Notes: a model not told the origin generated them from the sequence alone. A stretch of DNA of 36,283 nucleotides from Streptococcus mitis (GCA_001914195.1 MKYF01000008.1:1-36283); one strand, 5' to 3'. Positions 14,660 to 23,599 are shown, counted from the first letter of the stretch. Translations and numbers: made by a program.

Positions 14660-15661
14660 TTGAATGAAATTTCTAATTTCATCCTGTATACTACACCAAA
14701 TGGCGACGTTCAGCTAGATATCCTTTTACAAGATGAAAATCTTTGGTTGACTCAAAAAAGTCTTGCAGAGCTCTTTGGAGTTGAACGAAGTGTCATTACA
14801 AAGCACTTAAAAAACATTTATGATAGTGGTGAGTTGGATAAGGTATCAACTTGTGCAAAATTTGCACAGGTTCAACAAGAGGGAAATAGAACTGTTCGGC
14901 GTGAACTTGAATATTACAATCTGGATGCTATCATTTCAGTTGGCTATCGCGTAAATTCCAGCAAGGCTACTCAATTTAGAATTTGGGCAACCAAGACTTT
15001 GAAAGAATTTATCATCAAAGGTTTTGTTTTGGATGATGAACGCTTGAAACAAGGACAGACAGTTTTCGGACAAGATTATTTCCGTGAGCTTTTAGAACGA
15101 ATTCGCTCTATTCGTTCTAGCGAGCGCCGAATCTATCAACAAATCACGGATATCTTTGCTGAATGTGCCATAGATTATGATCGAAACTCAGATATTACTA
15201 AAAATTTCTATGCCATGGTGCAAAATAAATTTCATTATGCAATTACTGGAAGTACGGCTGCAGAAATTATCTATCAGCAAGCCGATGCTAGTAAAGAAAA
15301 AATGGGATTAACTACTTGGAAGAATGCACCTGATGGACGAGTTCTCAAATCAGATGTAACGGTAGCCAAAAATTATTTGCAAGAAAAAGAAATTCGACAA
15401 CTAGAGCGAACTGTTACAGCCTATTTTGATTATATTGAGGGTTTGGTTGAGCGCCGTAATACTTTTACAATGCGAGGATTGGCAGATAGTATTGATCGTT
15501 TTCTATCTTTTAATGAGTACGAAATTTTAGAAGGAAAAGGAAGTATTTCCAAGAAACAAGCAGACTCAAAAGCCATCCAAGAGTATGAAAAATTTAACCG
15601 AACTCAAAAAATTCTATCGGACTTTGATAAACATATTCTGAAGATAATGAGAGAAAGTTAA
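14660..15661 (+). CDS. RhuM family protein
   Basis: 333 residues of the RhuM virulence-protein family. The N-terminal region has a winged-helix look, LWLTQKSLAELFGVERSVITKHL at about 28-50, followed by the family signature YYNLDAIISVGYRVNS and FRIWATKTLKEFIIKGF. The central part carries YRELLERIRSIR-type helices, and the C-terminal half is helical. The family is widespread on genomic islands and near restriction systems, but its biochemistry is not established as far as I know. The start is TTG at 14660, with a perfect GGAGGAGGT 9 nt upstream; an ATG at 14664 is out of frame. It is the last accessory gene before valS. Confidence 0.9.
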   Translation: MNEISNFILYTTPNGDVQLDILLQDENLWLTQKSLAELFGVERSVITKHLKNIYDSGELDKVSTCAKFAQVQQEGNRTVRRELEYYNLDAIISVGYRVNSSKATQFRIWATKTLKEFIIKGFVLDDERLKQGQTVFGQDYFRELLERIRSIRSSERRIYQQITDIFAECAIDYDRNSDITKNFYAMVQNKFHYAITGSTAAEIIYQQADASKEKMGLTTWKNAPDGRVLKSDVTVAKNYLQEKEIRQLERTVTAYFDYIEGLVERRNTFTMRGLADSIDRFLSFNEYEILEGKGSISKKQADSKAIQEYEKFNRTQKILSDFDKHILKIMRES

Positions 15662-15787
15662 TGTAAAATTTTTATATAGTTTCTTTTTTGCTAATAGAAG
15701 ATACTGAAAAAATCAGATGTGCTGAATCAAGGCCTATCTCCTACATACTAATTTTATTTAAAGATATTAACTAGAAAGGACAAACAC
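15662..15787 (+). other. valS upstream region without T-box
   Basis: 125 nt, AT-rich. I find no T-box core, no specifier-type stem and no convincing -35/-10 pair. The only clear element is the ribosome site AGAAAGGA (15773-15780). valS must rely on a weak promoter here or on transcription from upstream. Confidence 0.5.
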
Positions 15788-18436
15788 ATGTCTAAAGAAC
15801 TTTCACCTAAATACAATCCAGCCGAGGTTGAGGCTGGTCGTTACCAAAAATGGCTTGATGCTGATGTTTTCAAGCCTTCAGGCGATCAAAAAGCCAAGCC
15901 TTATTCAATCGTGATTCCACCACCAAATGTAACTGGTAAGCTTCACCTTGGTCACGCTTGGGATACGACTCTTCAAGATATCATCATCCGTCAAAAACGC
16001 ATGCAAGGCTTTGATACACTTTGGCTTCCAGGGATGGATCACGCTGGGATTGCCACTCAGGCTAAGGTTGAGGAGCGCTTGCGTGGTGAGGGCATTAGTC
16101 GTTATGACCTCGGTCGTGAGAAATTCCTTGAGAAAGTTTGGGAATGGAAAGACGAATATGCCACTACCATCAAGGAACAATGGGGCAAGATGGGGCTTTC
16201 TGTAGACTACTCTCGTGAGCGTTTCACTCTTGATGAAGGTTTGTCAAAAGCAGTTCGCAAAGTCTTCGTGGACCTTTACAAGAAAGGCTGGATCTACCGT
16301 GGTGAGTTTATCATCAACTGGGACCCAGCAGCTCGCACAGCTCTTTCTGATATCGAGGTTATCCACAAGGACGTCGAAGGTGCCTTCTACCACATGAACT
16401 ACATGCTAGAAGACGGATCACGCGCCCTTGAAGTTGCGACAACTCGTCCTGAGACCATGTTTGGGGACGTTGCGGTTGCAGTCAATCCAGAAGACCCACG
16501 CTACAAGGACTTGATTGGTAAAAATGTCATTCTTCCAATCGCTAATAAATTGATTCCAATCGTTGGGGATGAACACGCAGATCCTGAGTTTGGTACTGGT
16601 GTGGTTAAAATCACACCTGCCCACGATCCAAACGACTTCTTGGTGGGTCAACGTCACAACTTGCCACAAGTAAACGTCATGAACGACGACGGAACTATGA
16701 ACGATTTGGCCTTCGAATTTGCAGGTATGGACCGTTTCGAAGCTCGTAAGGCAGTCGTTGCTAAGCTGGAAGAAATCGGTGCCCTCGTTAAAATCGAAAA
16801 ACGTGTTCACAGTGTTGGTCACTCAGAGCGTACTGGTGTCGTAGTTGAACCACGCTTGTCTACTCAATGGTTCGTTAAGATGGACCAATTGGCCAAAAAT
16901 GCCATTGCCAACCAAGGCACAGAGGACAAGGTAGAATTTTACCCACCTCGTTTCAACGATACCTTCCTTCAATGGATGGAAAATGTCCACGACTGGGTAA
17001 TCTCTCGTCAGCTCTGGTGGGGTCACCAAATCCCTGCATGGTACAATGCTGAGGGTGAAATATATGTCGGCGAAGAAGCTCCAGAAGGTGACGGTTGGAC
17101 TCAGGACGAAGACGTCTTGGATACGTGGTTCAGTTCGGCTCTTTGGCCATTCTCTACCATGGGCTGGCCGGATGTCGACTCAGAAGACTTTAAACGTTAT
17201 TATCCAACATCAACTTTGGTGACTGGTTATGATATTATCCCGTTCTGGGTATCTCGGATGATTTTCCAAGGTTTGGAATTTACTGGAAAGTCGCCATTCA
17301 AAAATGCCTTGATTCATGGTCTCATTCGTGATGAGCAAGGACGCAAGATGTCTAAATCTCTCGGTAATGGGATTGACCCGATGGATGTCATCGAGAAATA
17401 CGGTGCGGATGCCCTTCGTTGGTTCCTTTCAAACGGTTCTGCACCAGGTCAAGACGTGCGCTTCTCTTACGAGAAAATGGATGCTTCATGGAACTTCATT
17501 AACAAGATCTGGAATATCTCTCGCTACATCCTCATGAACAATGAAGGCTTGACTCTTGAGCAAGCGACTGCCAATGTGGAAAAAGTTGTCAACAAGGAAG
17601 CTGGAAATGTCACAGACCGTTGGATTCTCCACAACCTCAACGAAACTATTGGAAAAGCTACTGCTAACTTTGATAAATTTGAGTTTGGTGTGGCTGGCCA
17701 CATCCTCTACAACTTCATCTGGGATGAATTTGCGGACTGGTACGTTGAATTGACCAAGGAAGTTCTTTATAGCGATAACCAAGAAGAGAAAGTCATCACA
17801 CGTTCTGTTCTCCTTTATACCTTGGACAAGATCCTTCGTCTCCTTCACCCAATCATACCATTCGTGACAGAGGAAATCTTTGGACAAATCTCAGAAGGCT
17901 CTATTGTTACAGCAGAATACCCAACTGTCAACCCAGCCTTTGAAGACCTTGCGGCTCACACTGGTGTGGAAAGCCTCAAAGACTTAATCCGTGCCGTTCG
18001 TAATGCGCGGGCGGAAGTAAACGTAGCACCAAGCAAGCCTATCACCATTCTTGTTAAGACTAGCGATAGCGACTTGGAAGCCTTCTTTAACAGCAATGTC
18101 AACTACATCAAACGCTTCACAAATCCAGAACACTTGGAAATCGCATCAACCATCCCTGCGCCTGAACTTGCCATGTCAAGCGTCATCACAGGAGCAGAAA
18201 TCTACCTGCCACTGGCTGACCTCCTCAATGTCGAAGAAGAACTGGCTCGTCTCGACAAGGAACTGGCTAAATGGCAAAAAGAACTGGACATGGTCGGCAA
18301 GAAGCTCTCTAACGAACGCTTCGTAGCCAACGCTAAACCAGAAGTCGTCCAAAAAGAACGCGACAAACAAGCCGACTACCAAGCTAAGTACGACGCGACC
18401 GTAGCACGTATTGATGAGATGAAGAAGTTGGTTTAG
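15788..18436 (+). CDS. valS: Valyl-tRNA synthetase
   Basis: 882 residues, full length. It attaches valine to tRNA-Val and proofreads threonine. The class I signatures are intact: HLGH at residues 53-56 (PPPNVTGKLHLGHAWD) and KMSKS at 520-524. The CP1 editing domain carries TTRPETMFGDVAV. The C-terminal coiled-coil arm typical of ValRS is seen in the last 70 residues (ELARLDKELAKWQKEL). An AGAAAGGA ribosome site precedes the ATG. A decayed copy of its first 190 bases lies 2.7 kb upstream at 13080-13266. Codon use is that of a highly expressed core gene, unlike the accessory genes on both sides. Confidence 0.97.
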   Translation: MSKELSPKYNPAEVEAGRYQKWLDADVFKPSGDQKAKPYSIVIPPPNVTGKLHLGHAWDTTLQDIIIRQKRMQGFDTLWLPGMDHAGIATQAKVEERLRGEGISRYDLGREKFLEKVWEWKDEYATTIKEQWGKMGLSVDYSRERFTLDEGLSKAVRKVFVDLYKKGWIYRGEFIINWDPAARTALSDIEVIHKDVEGAFYHMNYMLEDGSRALEVATTRPETMFGDVAVAVNPEDPRYKDLIGKNVILPIANKLIPIVGDEHADPEFGTGVVKITPAHDPNDFLVGQRHNLPQVNVMNDDGTMNDLAFEFAGMDRFEARKAVVAKLEEIGALVKIEKRVHSVGHSERTGVVVEPRLSTQWFVKMDQLAKNAIANQGTEDKVEFYPPRFNDTFLQWMENVHDWVISRQLWWGHQIPAWYNAEGEIYVGEEAPEGDGWTQDEDVLDTWFSSALWPFSTMGWPDVDSEDFKRYYPTSTLVTGYDIIPFWVSRMIFQGLEFTGKSPFKNALIHGLIRDEQGRKMSKSLGNGIDPMDVIEKYGADALRWFLSNGSAPGQDVRFSYEKMDASWNFINKIWNISRYILMNNEGLTLEQATANVEKVVNKEAGNVTDRWILHNLNETIGKATANFDKFEFGVAGHILYNFIWDEFADWYVELTKEVLYSDNQEEKVITRSVLLYTLDKILRLLHPIIPFVTEEIFGQISEGSIVTAEYPTVNPAFEDLAAHTGVESLKDLIRAVRNARAEVNVAPSKPITILVKTSDSDLEAFFNSNVNYIKRFTNPEHLEIASTIPAPELAMSSVITGAEIYLPLADLLNVEEELARLDKELAKWQKELDMVGKKLSNERFVANAKPEVVQKERDKQADYQAKYDATVARIDEMKKLV

Positions 18437-18455
18437 AAAAATCATAGGTGATATT

Positions 18456-19883
18456 ATGACAGAATTAATTACATTCCTAGAGAATCATTGGGAAAAAGTT
18501 ACAAAGTTAGAAGTGCGAGAGCATGAGGAAAATGAGAACATACGAGAACGTGATCCTTTAAAAAGAGATTACGCAAGAGTCATCTATTCAACCTCATTTA
18601 GGCGTCAACAAGGGAAGATGCAACTATTTGAAGTGAACAGTAAAGCTTTTCATAGAAATCGATTAACCCATAGTTTTGAGGTTGCGCAGATAGCTCGTGG
18701 AATTGTTGATGAACTTGAGAAAACAGTTCAAAAAAATGATAGCTATAAATATATAAACGAAATTTCCAAACAACAAATTGAAGATAATTTTTCAAAAATG
18801 AGCGTTGTAGTTGAAACTGGGGCATTAATTCACGATGTCGGAAATCCTCCTTTTGGGCATCATGGTGAAAGAGTATTAAATAGTCTTGCTTCTAATATTG
18901 GCTTTGAAGGAAATGCACAGGGTATTCGAGTCTTAAGAAAGATTGAAAAGAAGTCTCCCGAATATAATGGTCTTAATTTGACTTATCGTACTTTGGCAGC
19001 AATCATTAAATATTTTGTTCCTTATGATAAGGTGAAAGATAAGAAAAAGAAAAAGTGTTTATATACAGATGACTACAATGATTTACTTTGTAAACTTAAA
19101 GAGTCGGGTTATAATGAAGATTTACCATTTAGAACAATTGATGTTCAAATAGTTGATCTTGCAGACGAAATTGCATACTGTGCTCACGATTTAGAAGATG
19201 CATTAGCTAGTAATTATTTCACAATTGATGAATTTTATTTTAGATTAGAGAATAATGATACTCTTGAAGATGAAGTAAAAGTAAAGTTCTATGATTGGAT
19301 TGAAGACGCAAAACGATTCGCAAAAAAAGGGCCTTCAGAGATTTGTCTAACTGAGGACTATGATTTTTATTTTCGAAGAGAATTAATTTCAACCATAGTA
19401 AATAAACTCATAGAGGATATCGGCATTGTTAAAGTAGATTCTAAATTTCAAAATCAAACAGGTACAATAAACAAGGAAGAGTTAGGTTTTTTAGAATATG
19501 CTAAATTAGCGGAAACACTGAAAAAAACTATTTTTAATTGTGTGACTAGTTCAGATAATATCATGCTTTATGAAAAAGTTGGAACGAAGGTTTTAACGAA
19601 ACTTTTCGAATTGTTTATGAACGATGAGTATAATGAAAAAGGAATGTTAATGCCTGTCGAGTATAGATGGAAAAGTGAAGAAGATAAAGCCAGAAACGTT
19701 TTAGACTATATATCTGGAATGATGGACACATATGCTATAGAAGTATATATGAAGCATTTTGGCGAAGATCCATTTAATGTAAAATATGATACAGAAATAT
19801 TTAATGTTTCTAAACAAGAACATAGTAGTATATTCTCCGGATTAAAAGACTCCTTTTTCTCTTACATAAAGAAAAGAAAATAG
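18456..19883 (+). CDS. HD-domain dGTP triphosphohydrolase (dGTPase family)
   Basis: 475 residues. The family cleaves dGTP (or other dNTPs) to the nucleoside and triphosphate with a metal in an HD domain. Visible catalytic residues are H72 (NRLTHSFEV), H126-D127 (LIHDVGNPPFGHHGE) and D237 (VDLADEIAY), so the core is intact. The N-terminal DYARVIYSTSFRRQQGKMQ matches the family nucleotide-binding region. It starts 20 nt after valS with a modest AGGTGA site and is AT-rich, unlike valS. dGTPases of this type have been shown to act in phage defence by draining dNTPs, and the restriction-modification genes that follow support that setting. A housekeeping role is also possible. Confidence 0.88.
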   Translation: MTELITFLENHWEKVTKLEVREHEENENIRERDPLKRDYARVIYSTSFRRQQGKMQLFEVNSKAFHRNRLTHSFEVAQIARGIVDELEKTVQKNDSYKYINEISKQQIEDNFSKMSVVVETGALIHDVGNPPFGHHGERVLNSLASNIGFEGNAQGIRVLRKIEKKSPEYNGLNLTYRTLAAIIKYFVPYDKVKDKKKKKCLYTDDYNDLLCKLKESGYNEDLPFRTIDVQIVDLADEIAYCAHDLEDALASNYFTIDEFYFRLENNDTLEDEVKVKFYDWIEDAKRFAKKGPSEICLTEDYDFYFRRELISTIVNKLIEDIGIVKVDSKFQNQTGTINKEELGFLEYAKLAETLKKTIFNCVTSSDNIMLYEKVGTKVLTKLFELFMNDEYNEKGMLMPVEYRWKSEEDKARNVLDYISGMMDTYAIEVYMKHFGEDPFNVKYDTEIFNVSKQEHSSIFSGLKDSFFSYIKKRK

Positions 19884-19933
19884 ATACAAATAGCAACTCA
19901 GTTTACTTATTTTCATAAACATATTTATTGTTC

Positions 19934-19963
19934 TTGATTAGTAATTATATGTGATTTTATGAT
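19934..19963 (+). promoter_or_regulatory. Possible promoter of the methyltransferase gene
   Basis: TTGATT at 19934-19939 and TATGAT at 19958-19963, spaced 18 nt, lie in the 119-nt gap after the dGTPase gene. No terminator is evident in the gap. Confidence 0.5.
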
Positions 19964-20002
19964 TAAGTATCAGAATTACCACCTTAGAAAGCAGGTTACT
20001 AC

Positions 20003-21223
20003 ATGACAAATTCTGTAAGTTCGAACCGACCTGAGAAGTACAACATTGCAGCTTTCTTCTCAGGTGTTGGGGGAATTGAGTTGGGATTTGAACAAACCAA
20101 CGAGTTCAGAGTGGTGTATGCCAATGAGTTTGATAAGTATGCGCGTCAGACTTATCAGTTAAACCATCCAGATACCTATTTGGATGGTCGTGATATTCAC
20201 GATGTTCAGCCAGAGGACATTCCGGCTGAGCGCGTGGATGTGATTATGGGAGGTTTCCCTTGTCAGGCCTTTAGTATTGCGGGTTATCGCAAGGGTTTTG
20301 ATGATGATCGTGGCGATCTTTTCTTTGAGTTGTTTCGCATGATTGAGGGGCGTAAACCTCGTGCTATTTTCATCGAAAACGTAAAGAATATGGTCGGTCA
20401 TGACCACGGCAATACCTTCAAGGTTATTCGTGAAGCCTTGACCGAGAACAACTACTTTATCAAGTGGAAGGTTCTTAATGGGAAAGACTACGGAAATATC
20501 CCACAAAACCGTGAGCGGATCTACATTGTTGGTTTTGATACTAAAGAAGCCTACGACTTGTTTGAATTTCCAGAGGAAATCAAGCTCACGACTTCTCTTC
20601 AGGACGTCATTAACTTTGGCGACAAGCTTGATGAAGTCTACTACTACCGTGAAGGCAAGCAAAATTTCTACGATCAGTTGAAATTTGAAGTCACCAGCCA
20701 AGATACGGTCTACCAGTGGCGCCGTCAATATGTCCGTGAAAATAAAAACGGTGTTGTCCCAACTCTAACAGCAAACATGGGAACAGGTGGGCACAATGTT
20801 CCATTGATTTTGACAGACGGTGGCGAGATTCGGAAGTTGACTCCCAAAGAAACTTTTAATGTTCAAGGATATCCTAAATCCTTTAAAATCCCAGAAGGGG
20901 TTTCTAACGGTCAGCTATACAAGCAGGCTGGAAACAGTGTGGTCGTACCCGTGATTAAACGTATCGCGGAAAATGTTGCCAAAGCTTTAAATGAAAGTCA
21001 GGGGCAATCTCAACTTGAACGTTCAGGAAAAATTGCCATTATCTACACCAAGATGAATGGACAATTTGAAGGGCAGTCCTATGTCAAGGACTTTGTAGAT
21101 AGCTATGATCAAGCTCTTGAAAAAATCAAGTCTTATGACGATGGTCTAGCCCTTCTATCAGATGAAGATTATTTAAAATTGGTAAAAAAACGAGGAAATC
21201 TCGAATTTTACAGTATTAATTAA
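20003..21223 (+). CDS. DNA (cytosine-5-)-methyltransferase of a type II system
   Basis: 406 residues with the C5 methyltransferase motifs in order: I FFSGVGGIELGFE (about 18-30), IV GGFPCQAFS with the catalytic Cys87, VI ENV (125-127), VIII QNRERIYIVGF, IX RKLTPKE and X QAGNSVVVPVI. The variable region before motif IX, ending PTLTANMGTGGHNVPL, would set the target; I cannot name the recognition site. About 55 residues beyond motif X form an extra helical tail. It protects host DNA from the probable endonuclease encoded just downstream. The ATG at 20003 has a modest site (GCAGGT). Base composition is closer to the core than that of the dGTPase gene. Confidence 0.95.
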   Translation: MTNSVSSNRPEKYNIAAFFSGVGGIELGFEQTNEFRVVYANEFDKYARQTYQLNHPDTYLDGRDIHDVQPEDIPAERVDVIMGGFPCQAFSIAGYRKGFDDDRGDLFFELFRMIEGRKPRAIFIENVKNMVGHDHGNTFKVIREALTENNYFIKWKVLNGKDYGNIPQNRERIYIVGFDTKEAYDLFEFPEEIKLTTSLQDVINFGDKLDEVYYYREGKQNFYDQLKFEVTSQDTVYQWRRQYVRENKNGVVPTLTANMGTGGHNVPLILTDGGEIRKLTPKETFNVQGYPKSFKIPEGVSNGQLYKQAGNSVVVPVIKRIAENVAKALNESQGQSQLERSGKIAIIYTKMNGQFEGQSYVKDFVDSYDQALEKIKSYDDGLALLSDEDYLKLVKKRGNLEFYSIN

Positions 21224-21232
21224 CGAATATAT

Positions 21233-21263
21233 AAGAGGGTTAGTGAAAAACTAATCTTCTTTT
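21233..21263 (+). terminator. Terminator between methyltransferase and endonuclease genes
   Basis: AAGAGGGTTAGT (21233-21244) pairs with ACTAATCTTCTT (21250-21261), including G-U pairs, around GAAAA, and ends in TTTT (21260-21263). Its last T is the T of the TG in the following extended -10. Confidence 0.75.
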
Positions 21264-21271
21264 GATATACT
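21263..21271 (+). promoter_or_regulatory. Extended -10 promoter of the endonuclease gene
   Basis: TGATATACT has TG at 21263-21264 and TATACT at 21266-21271. The -35 region falls inside the terminator stem and is weak. Transcription would start near 21278, giving a short leader to the ATG at 21294. Confidence 0.65.
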
Positions 21272-21293
21272 GAAAATAGAAAAGAGGGTGCTT

Positions 21294-22871
21294 ATGTGGG
21301 AACATCTAAAGTCTGAACAAAAAGACAAATACAAAACTTTAATTACCAACTTCGCTAGTTTGAGCCAAGCTTTCTCTCAAAAGGCAGAATCAGAAGATGA
21401 GGGACAAACAGAGAATTATGTTGCTCCAATTGTTAATTCTAAATTTCAGGAAACTGTTTTCCAGAAGGCTTTTAATGCGGTTGGAGAAGATATTGCCAAT
21501 ACCTCTTATGATGCTTCTGTCGTAGTGGATGAAAATCATAAATACCTAGTGGGTATCAAGTCTTTTGGAATTAATTCGGGAGATCAAAAAATCGCTCAGT
21601 TTAAAAAAGATTCTCAATCTTGGACGGAATTGTTGGGTGATATCAAATTCCATGCAGATATTTCAGCAGATAAAGAAACAGCAGACAAGAAAAACTATCA
21701 GCGCTACGAAGAGTTGGCACGAAAGATTGCGATCTTAAGAAACCAGAGAATTGAGTCCTCTAAGGCACAAATCAAAGGTTTTAGCTCGGATTCGGTCAAT
21801 GTTGAAGCTGTTTATCACGTTCTGATGCCGACACCAAAGGGAGAAAATCCGAAGATTTTTGTTGGGGAGACGACTTATTTACCAGTCGATATTGACAACC
21901 TGGTCATTGAGGGCTCAACTACCAAAAACAATCCAACCAATTTCCGTTTTACAGATGGGCAACACCACTACAAGTATACAGCAGCTGACAGTCAGCTCCA
22001 CATGACTTTTAATAATAAAGACATTATTGTAGATACTTGGGACGTCCATTATATCGAAGATCCTTTTTTGCTCTTTGAAAACCTTCATTTACTGACAGCT
22101 GAAAAGGATAAAACCGATATCTTAGAAACAGTGTCTTGGGCTATCACAGATAAACATGGAAATGTAGAAGAAAGCTCTGGCTTCAATGCCTTTAATGGTG
22201 GTTCAAAATTAGCTAAGAAAGATCGTCTGCCACGGATTTTAAAGATTCAGGATAAATTTAAGGGCAGTCTTGCTCCAGAAGAACTAGCTTTTATGACCTT
22301 CTCTTTAGAAGAAATCCTCTTGAAAAAGTGGACTAGCAAGGAAGAAAAAGTTCAGATGAAGGCGATTCGTGAGGACTTGATTCACTTTGTCCACAATACT
22401 GGCAATAAAAAACTCATCAAAGAGATTGAACAGCTGGTTTATCGTCCAGTTAGTGAAGTTTACATTCCTCTGCCAGACTCTAAGAACTTTCATGACGAAA
22501 GGCCAGACTTCTTTGGTCCTGGATTTGGGGCTTTTGAGCCTGGAACTAAAAAATTAGCTCTATCTAAAGAAGAAAGAACTTTTAAACTACGCTTTTTATC
22601 TTCTGGTGATGTTATTAACGCCTATATAAATCAAGAAGCTGGAAAGGCAATTCAGTCAACTGATAAGCAAGAAATCCTTGGGAATTGGATTTTACGTGGC
22701 GTTTTCCAGTTGAAGGAACGAGAAGTCTTGACAGGCCAGCGACTCAATGAACTGGAAATCAACGGTATTCGTTTGATTAAGTTTAAAAATGGAGAAATCG
22801 GCATTGAATTCATCTGGATTGATACCGAAAATCCACCAAGCGATGCCATCGGCTGGGTAGCAAAGAAATAA
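21294..22871 (+). CDS. Probable type II restriction endonuclease partner
   Basis: 525 residues. I infer the role mainly from position behind the C5 methyltransferase. The N-terminal region shows a PD-(D/E)XK-like arrangement: E53 in KFQETVFQKAF, D73 in SYDASVVVD and K89 in YLVGIKSFG. The acidic residue usually two before the lysine is replaced by glycine, so the motif is a variant. The rest is a long alpha/beta region with no domain I recognise, ending IEFIWIDTENPPSDAIGW. I start it at the ATG at 21294, which has AGAGGG upstream; the GTG at 21288 overlaps that site. Its own promoter and the terminator ahead of it separate its expression from that of the methyltransferase. Confidence 0.75.
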   Translation: MWEHLKSEQKDKYKTLITNFASLSQAFSQKAESEDEGQTENYVAPIVNSKFQETVFQKAFNAVGEDIANTSYDASVVVDENHKYLVGIKSFGINSGDQKIAQFKKDSQSWTELLGDIKFHADISADKETADKKNYQRYEELARKIAILRNQRIESSKAQIKGFSSDSVNVEAVYHVLMPTPKGENPKIFVGETTYLPVDIDNLVIEGSTTKNNPTNFRFTDGQHHYKYTAADSQLHMTFNNKDIIVDTWDVHYIEDPFLLFENLHLLTAEKDKTDILETVSWAITDKHGNVEESSGFNAFNGGSKLAKKDRLPRILKIQDKFKGSLAPEELAFMTFSLEEILLKKWTSKEEKVQMKAIREDLIHFVHNTGNKKLIKEIEQLVYRPVSEVYIPLPDSKNFHDERPDFFGPGFGAFEPGTKKLALSKEERTFKLRFLSSGDVINAYINQEAGKAIQSTDKQEILGNWILRGVFQLKEREVLTGQRLNELEINGIRLIKFKNGEIGIEFIWIDTENPPSDAIGWVAKK

Positions 22872-22900
22872 AAGTCCTGTCACTTTCTCCCCCTTAACCT

Positions 22901-22929
22901 TTGACTATTCTGCAAAATTATCGTAAAAT
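22901..22929 (+). promoter_or_regulatory. Promoter of rpoE (delta)
   Basis: TTGACT at 22901-22906 and TAAAAT at 22924-22929 with 17-nt spacing. The leader to the TTG at 23002 is about 66 nt and holds a short hairpin (CAGAG...CTCTG). Confidence 0.8.
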
Positions 22930-23001
22930 AAAGAGTAAATGATAAAATGAGGTCAGAGTCTGTTCGCTCTGGCGATAGTAGTATAAATGAGGAGAAACGC
23001 T

Positions 23002-23589
23002 TTGGAATTAGAAGTATTTGCTGGGCAAGAAAAAAGTGAACTATCTATGATTGAGGTAGCGCGTGCTATCTTGGAACTTCGTGGTCGCGATCATGAGATG
23101 CATTTTAGCGATCTTGTAAACGAAATTCAAAACTACCTTGGAACATCAAACAGCGATATCCGCGAAGCCTTGCCTTTGTTCTACACAGAGTTGAACTTTG
23201 ATGGCAGCTTCATCTCACTTGGAGATAACAAATGGGGGCTTCGTTCATGGTATGGTGTGGACGAAATCGACGAAGAAATCATCGCTCTTGAAGAAAATGA
23301 TGACGATGAAGTAGCACCAAAAGCTAAGAAAAAACGTGTCAATGCCTTCATGGATGGTGATTCAGATGCCATTGACTACAATACAGATGATCCAGAAGAC
23401 GAAGACGCATACGAAGCAGATCCAGCTCTTTCATACGATGATGAAAATCCAGATGATGAGAAAAATGAAGTGGAAGCTTACGATGCAGAAATCAACGAAA
23501 TCGCTCCTGATGACTTGGGTGAAGACGTGGATCTTAACGAAGAAGACGACGAATTTTCAGATGATGATACTGAAAACATCGAGGAATAA
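23002..23589 (+). CDS. rpoE: DNA-directed RNA polymerase subunit delta
   Basis: 195 residues. Delta is a small subunit of Gram-positive RNA polymerase that increases recycling and promoter selectivity. The folded HARE-HTH domain (about 1-90, FAGQEKSELSMIEVARAIL) is followed by a linker with a basic KAKKKR patch and then a very acidic disordered tail of D/E repeats. I start it at the TTG at 23002, since AGGAGA (22990-22995) sits 6 nt upstream. The ATG at 22987 in the same frame lies before that site and would add five residues not seen in the family. It is followed by the pyrG promoter, a usual pairing in streptococci. Confidence 0.95.
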   Translation: MELEVFAGQEKSELSMIEVARAILELRGRDHEMHFSDLVNEIQNYLGTSNSDIREALPLFYTELNFDGSFISLGDNKWGLRSWYGVDEIDEEIIALEENDDDEVAPKAKKKRVNAFMDGDSDAIDYNTDDPEDEDAYEADPALSYDDENPDDEKNEVEAYDAEINEIAPDDLGEDVDLNEEDDEFSDDDTENIEE

Positions 23590-23599
23590 AAATTAGCTA

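Noticed and set aside
18436..18456. A terminator between valS and the dGTPase gene
   Set aside because: The 20-nt gap has no hairpin and no T-run.
22987..23001. ATG at 22987 as start of rpoE
   Set aside because: It lies before the AGGAGA ribosome site; the TTG at 23002 has correct spacing and gives the family N-terminus.
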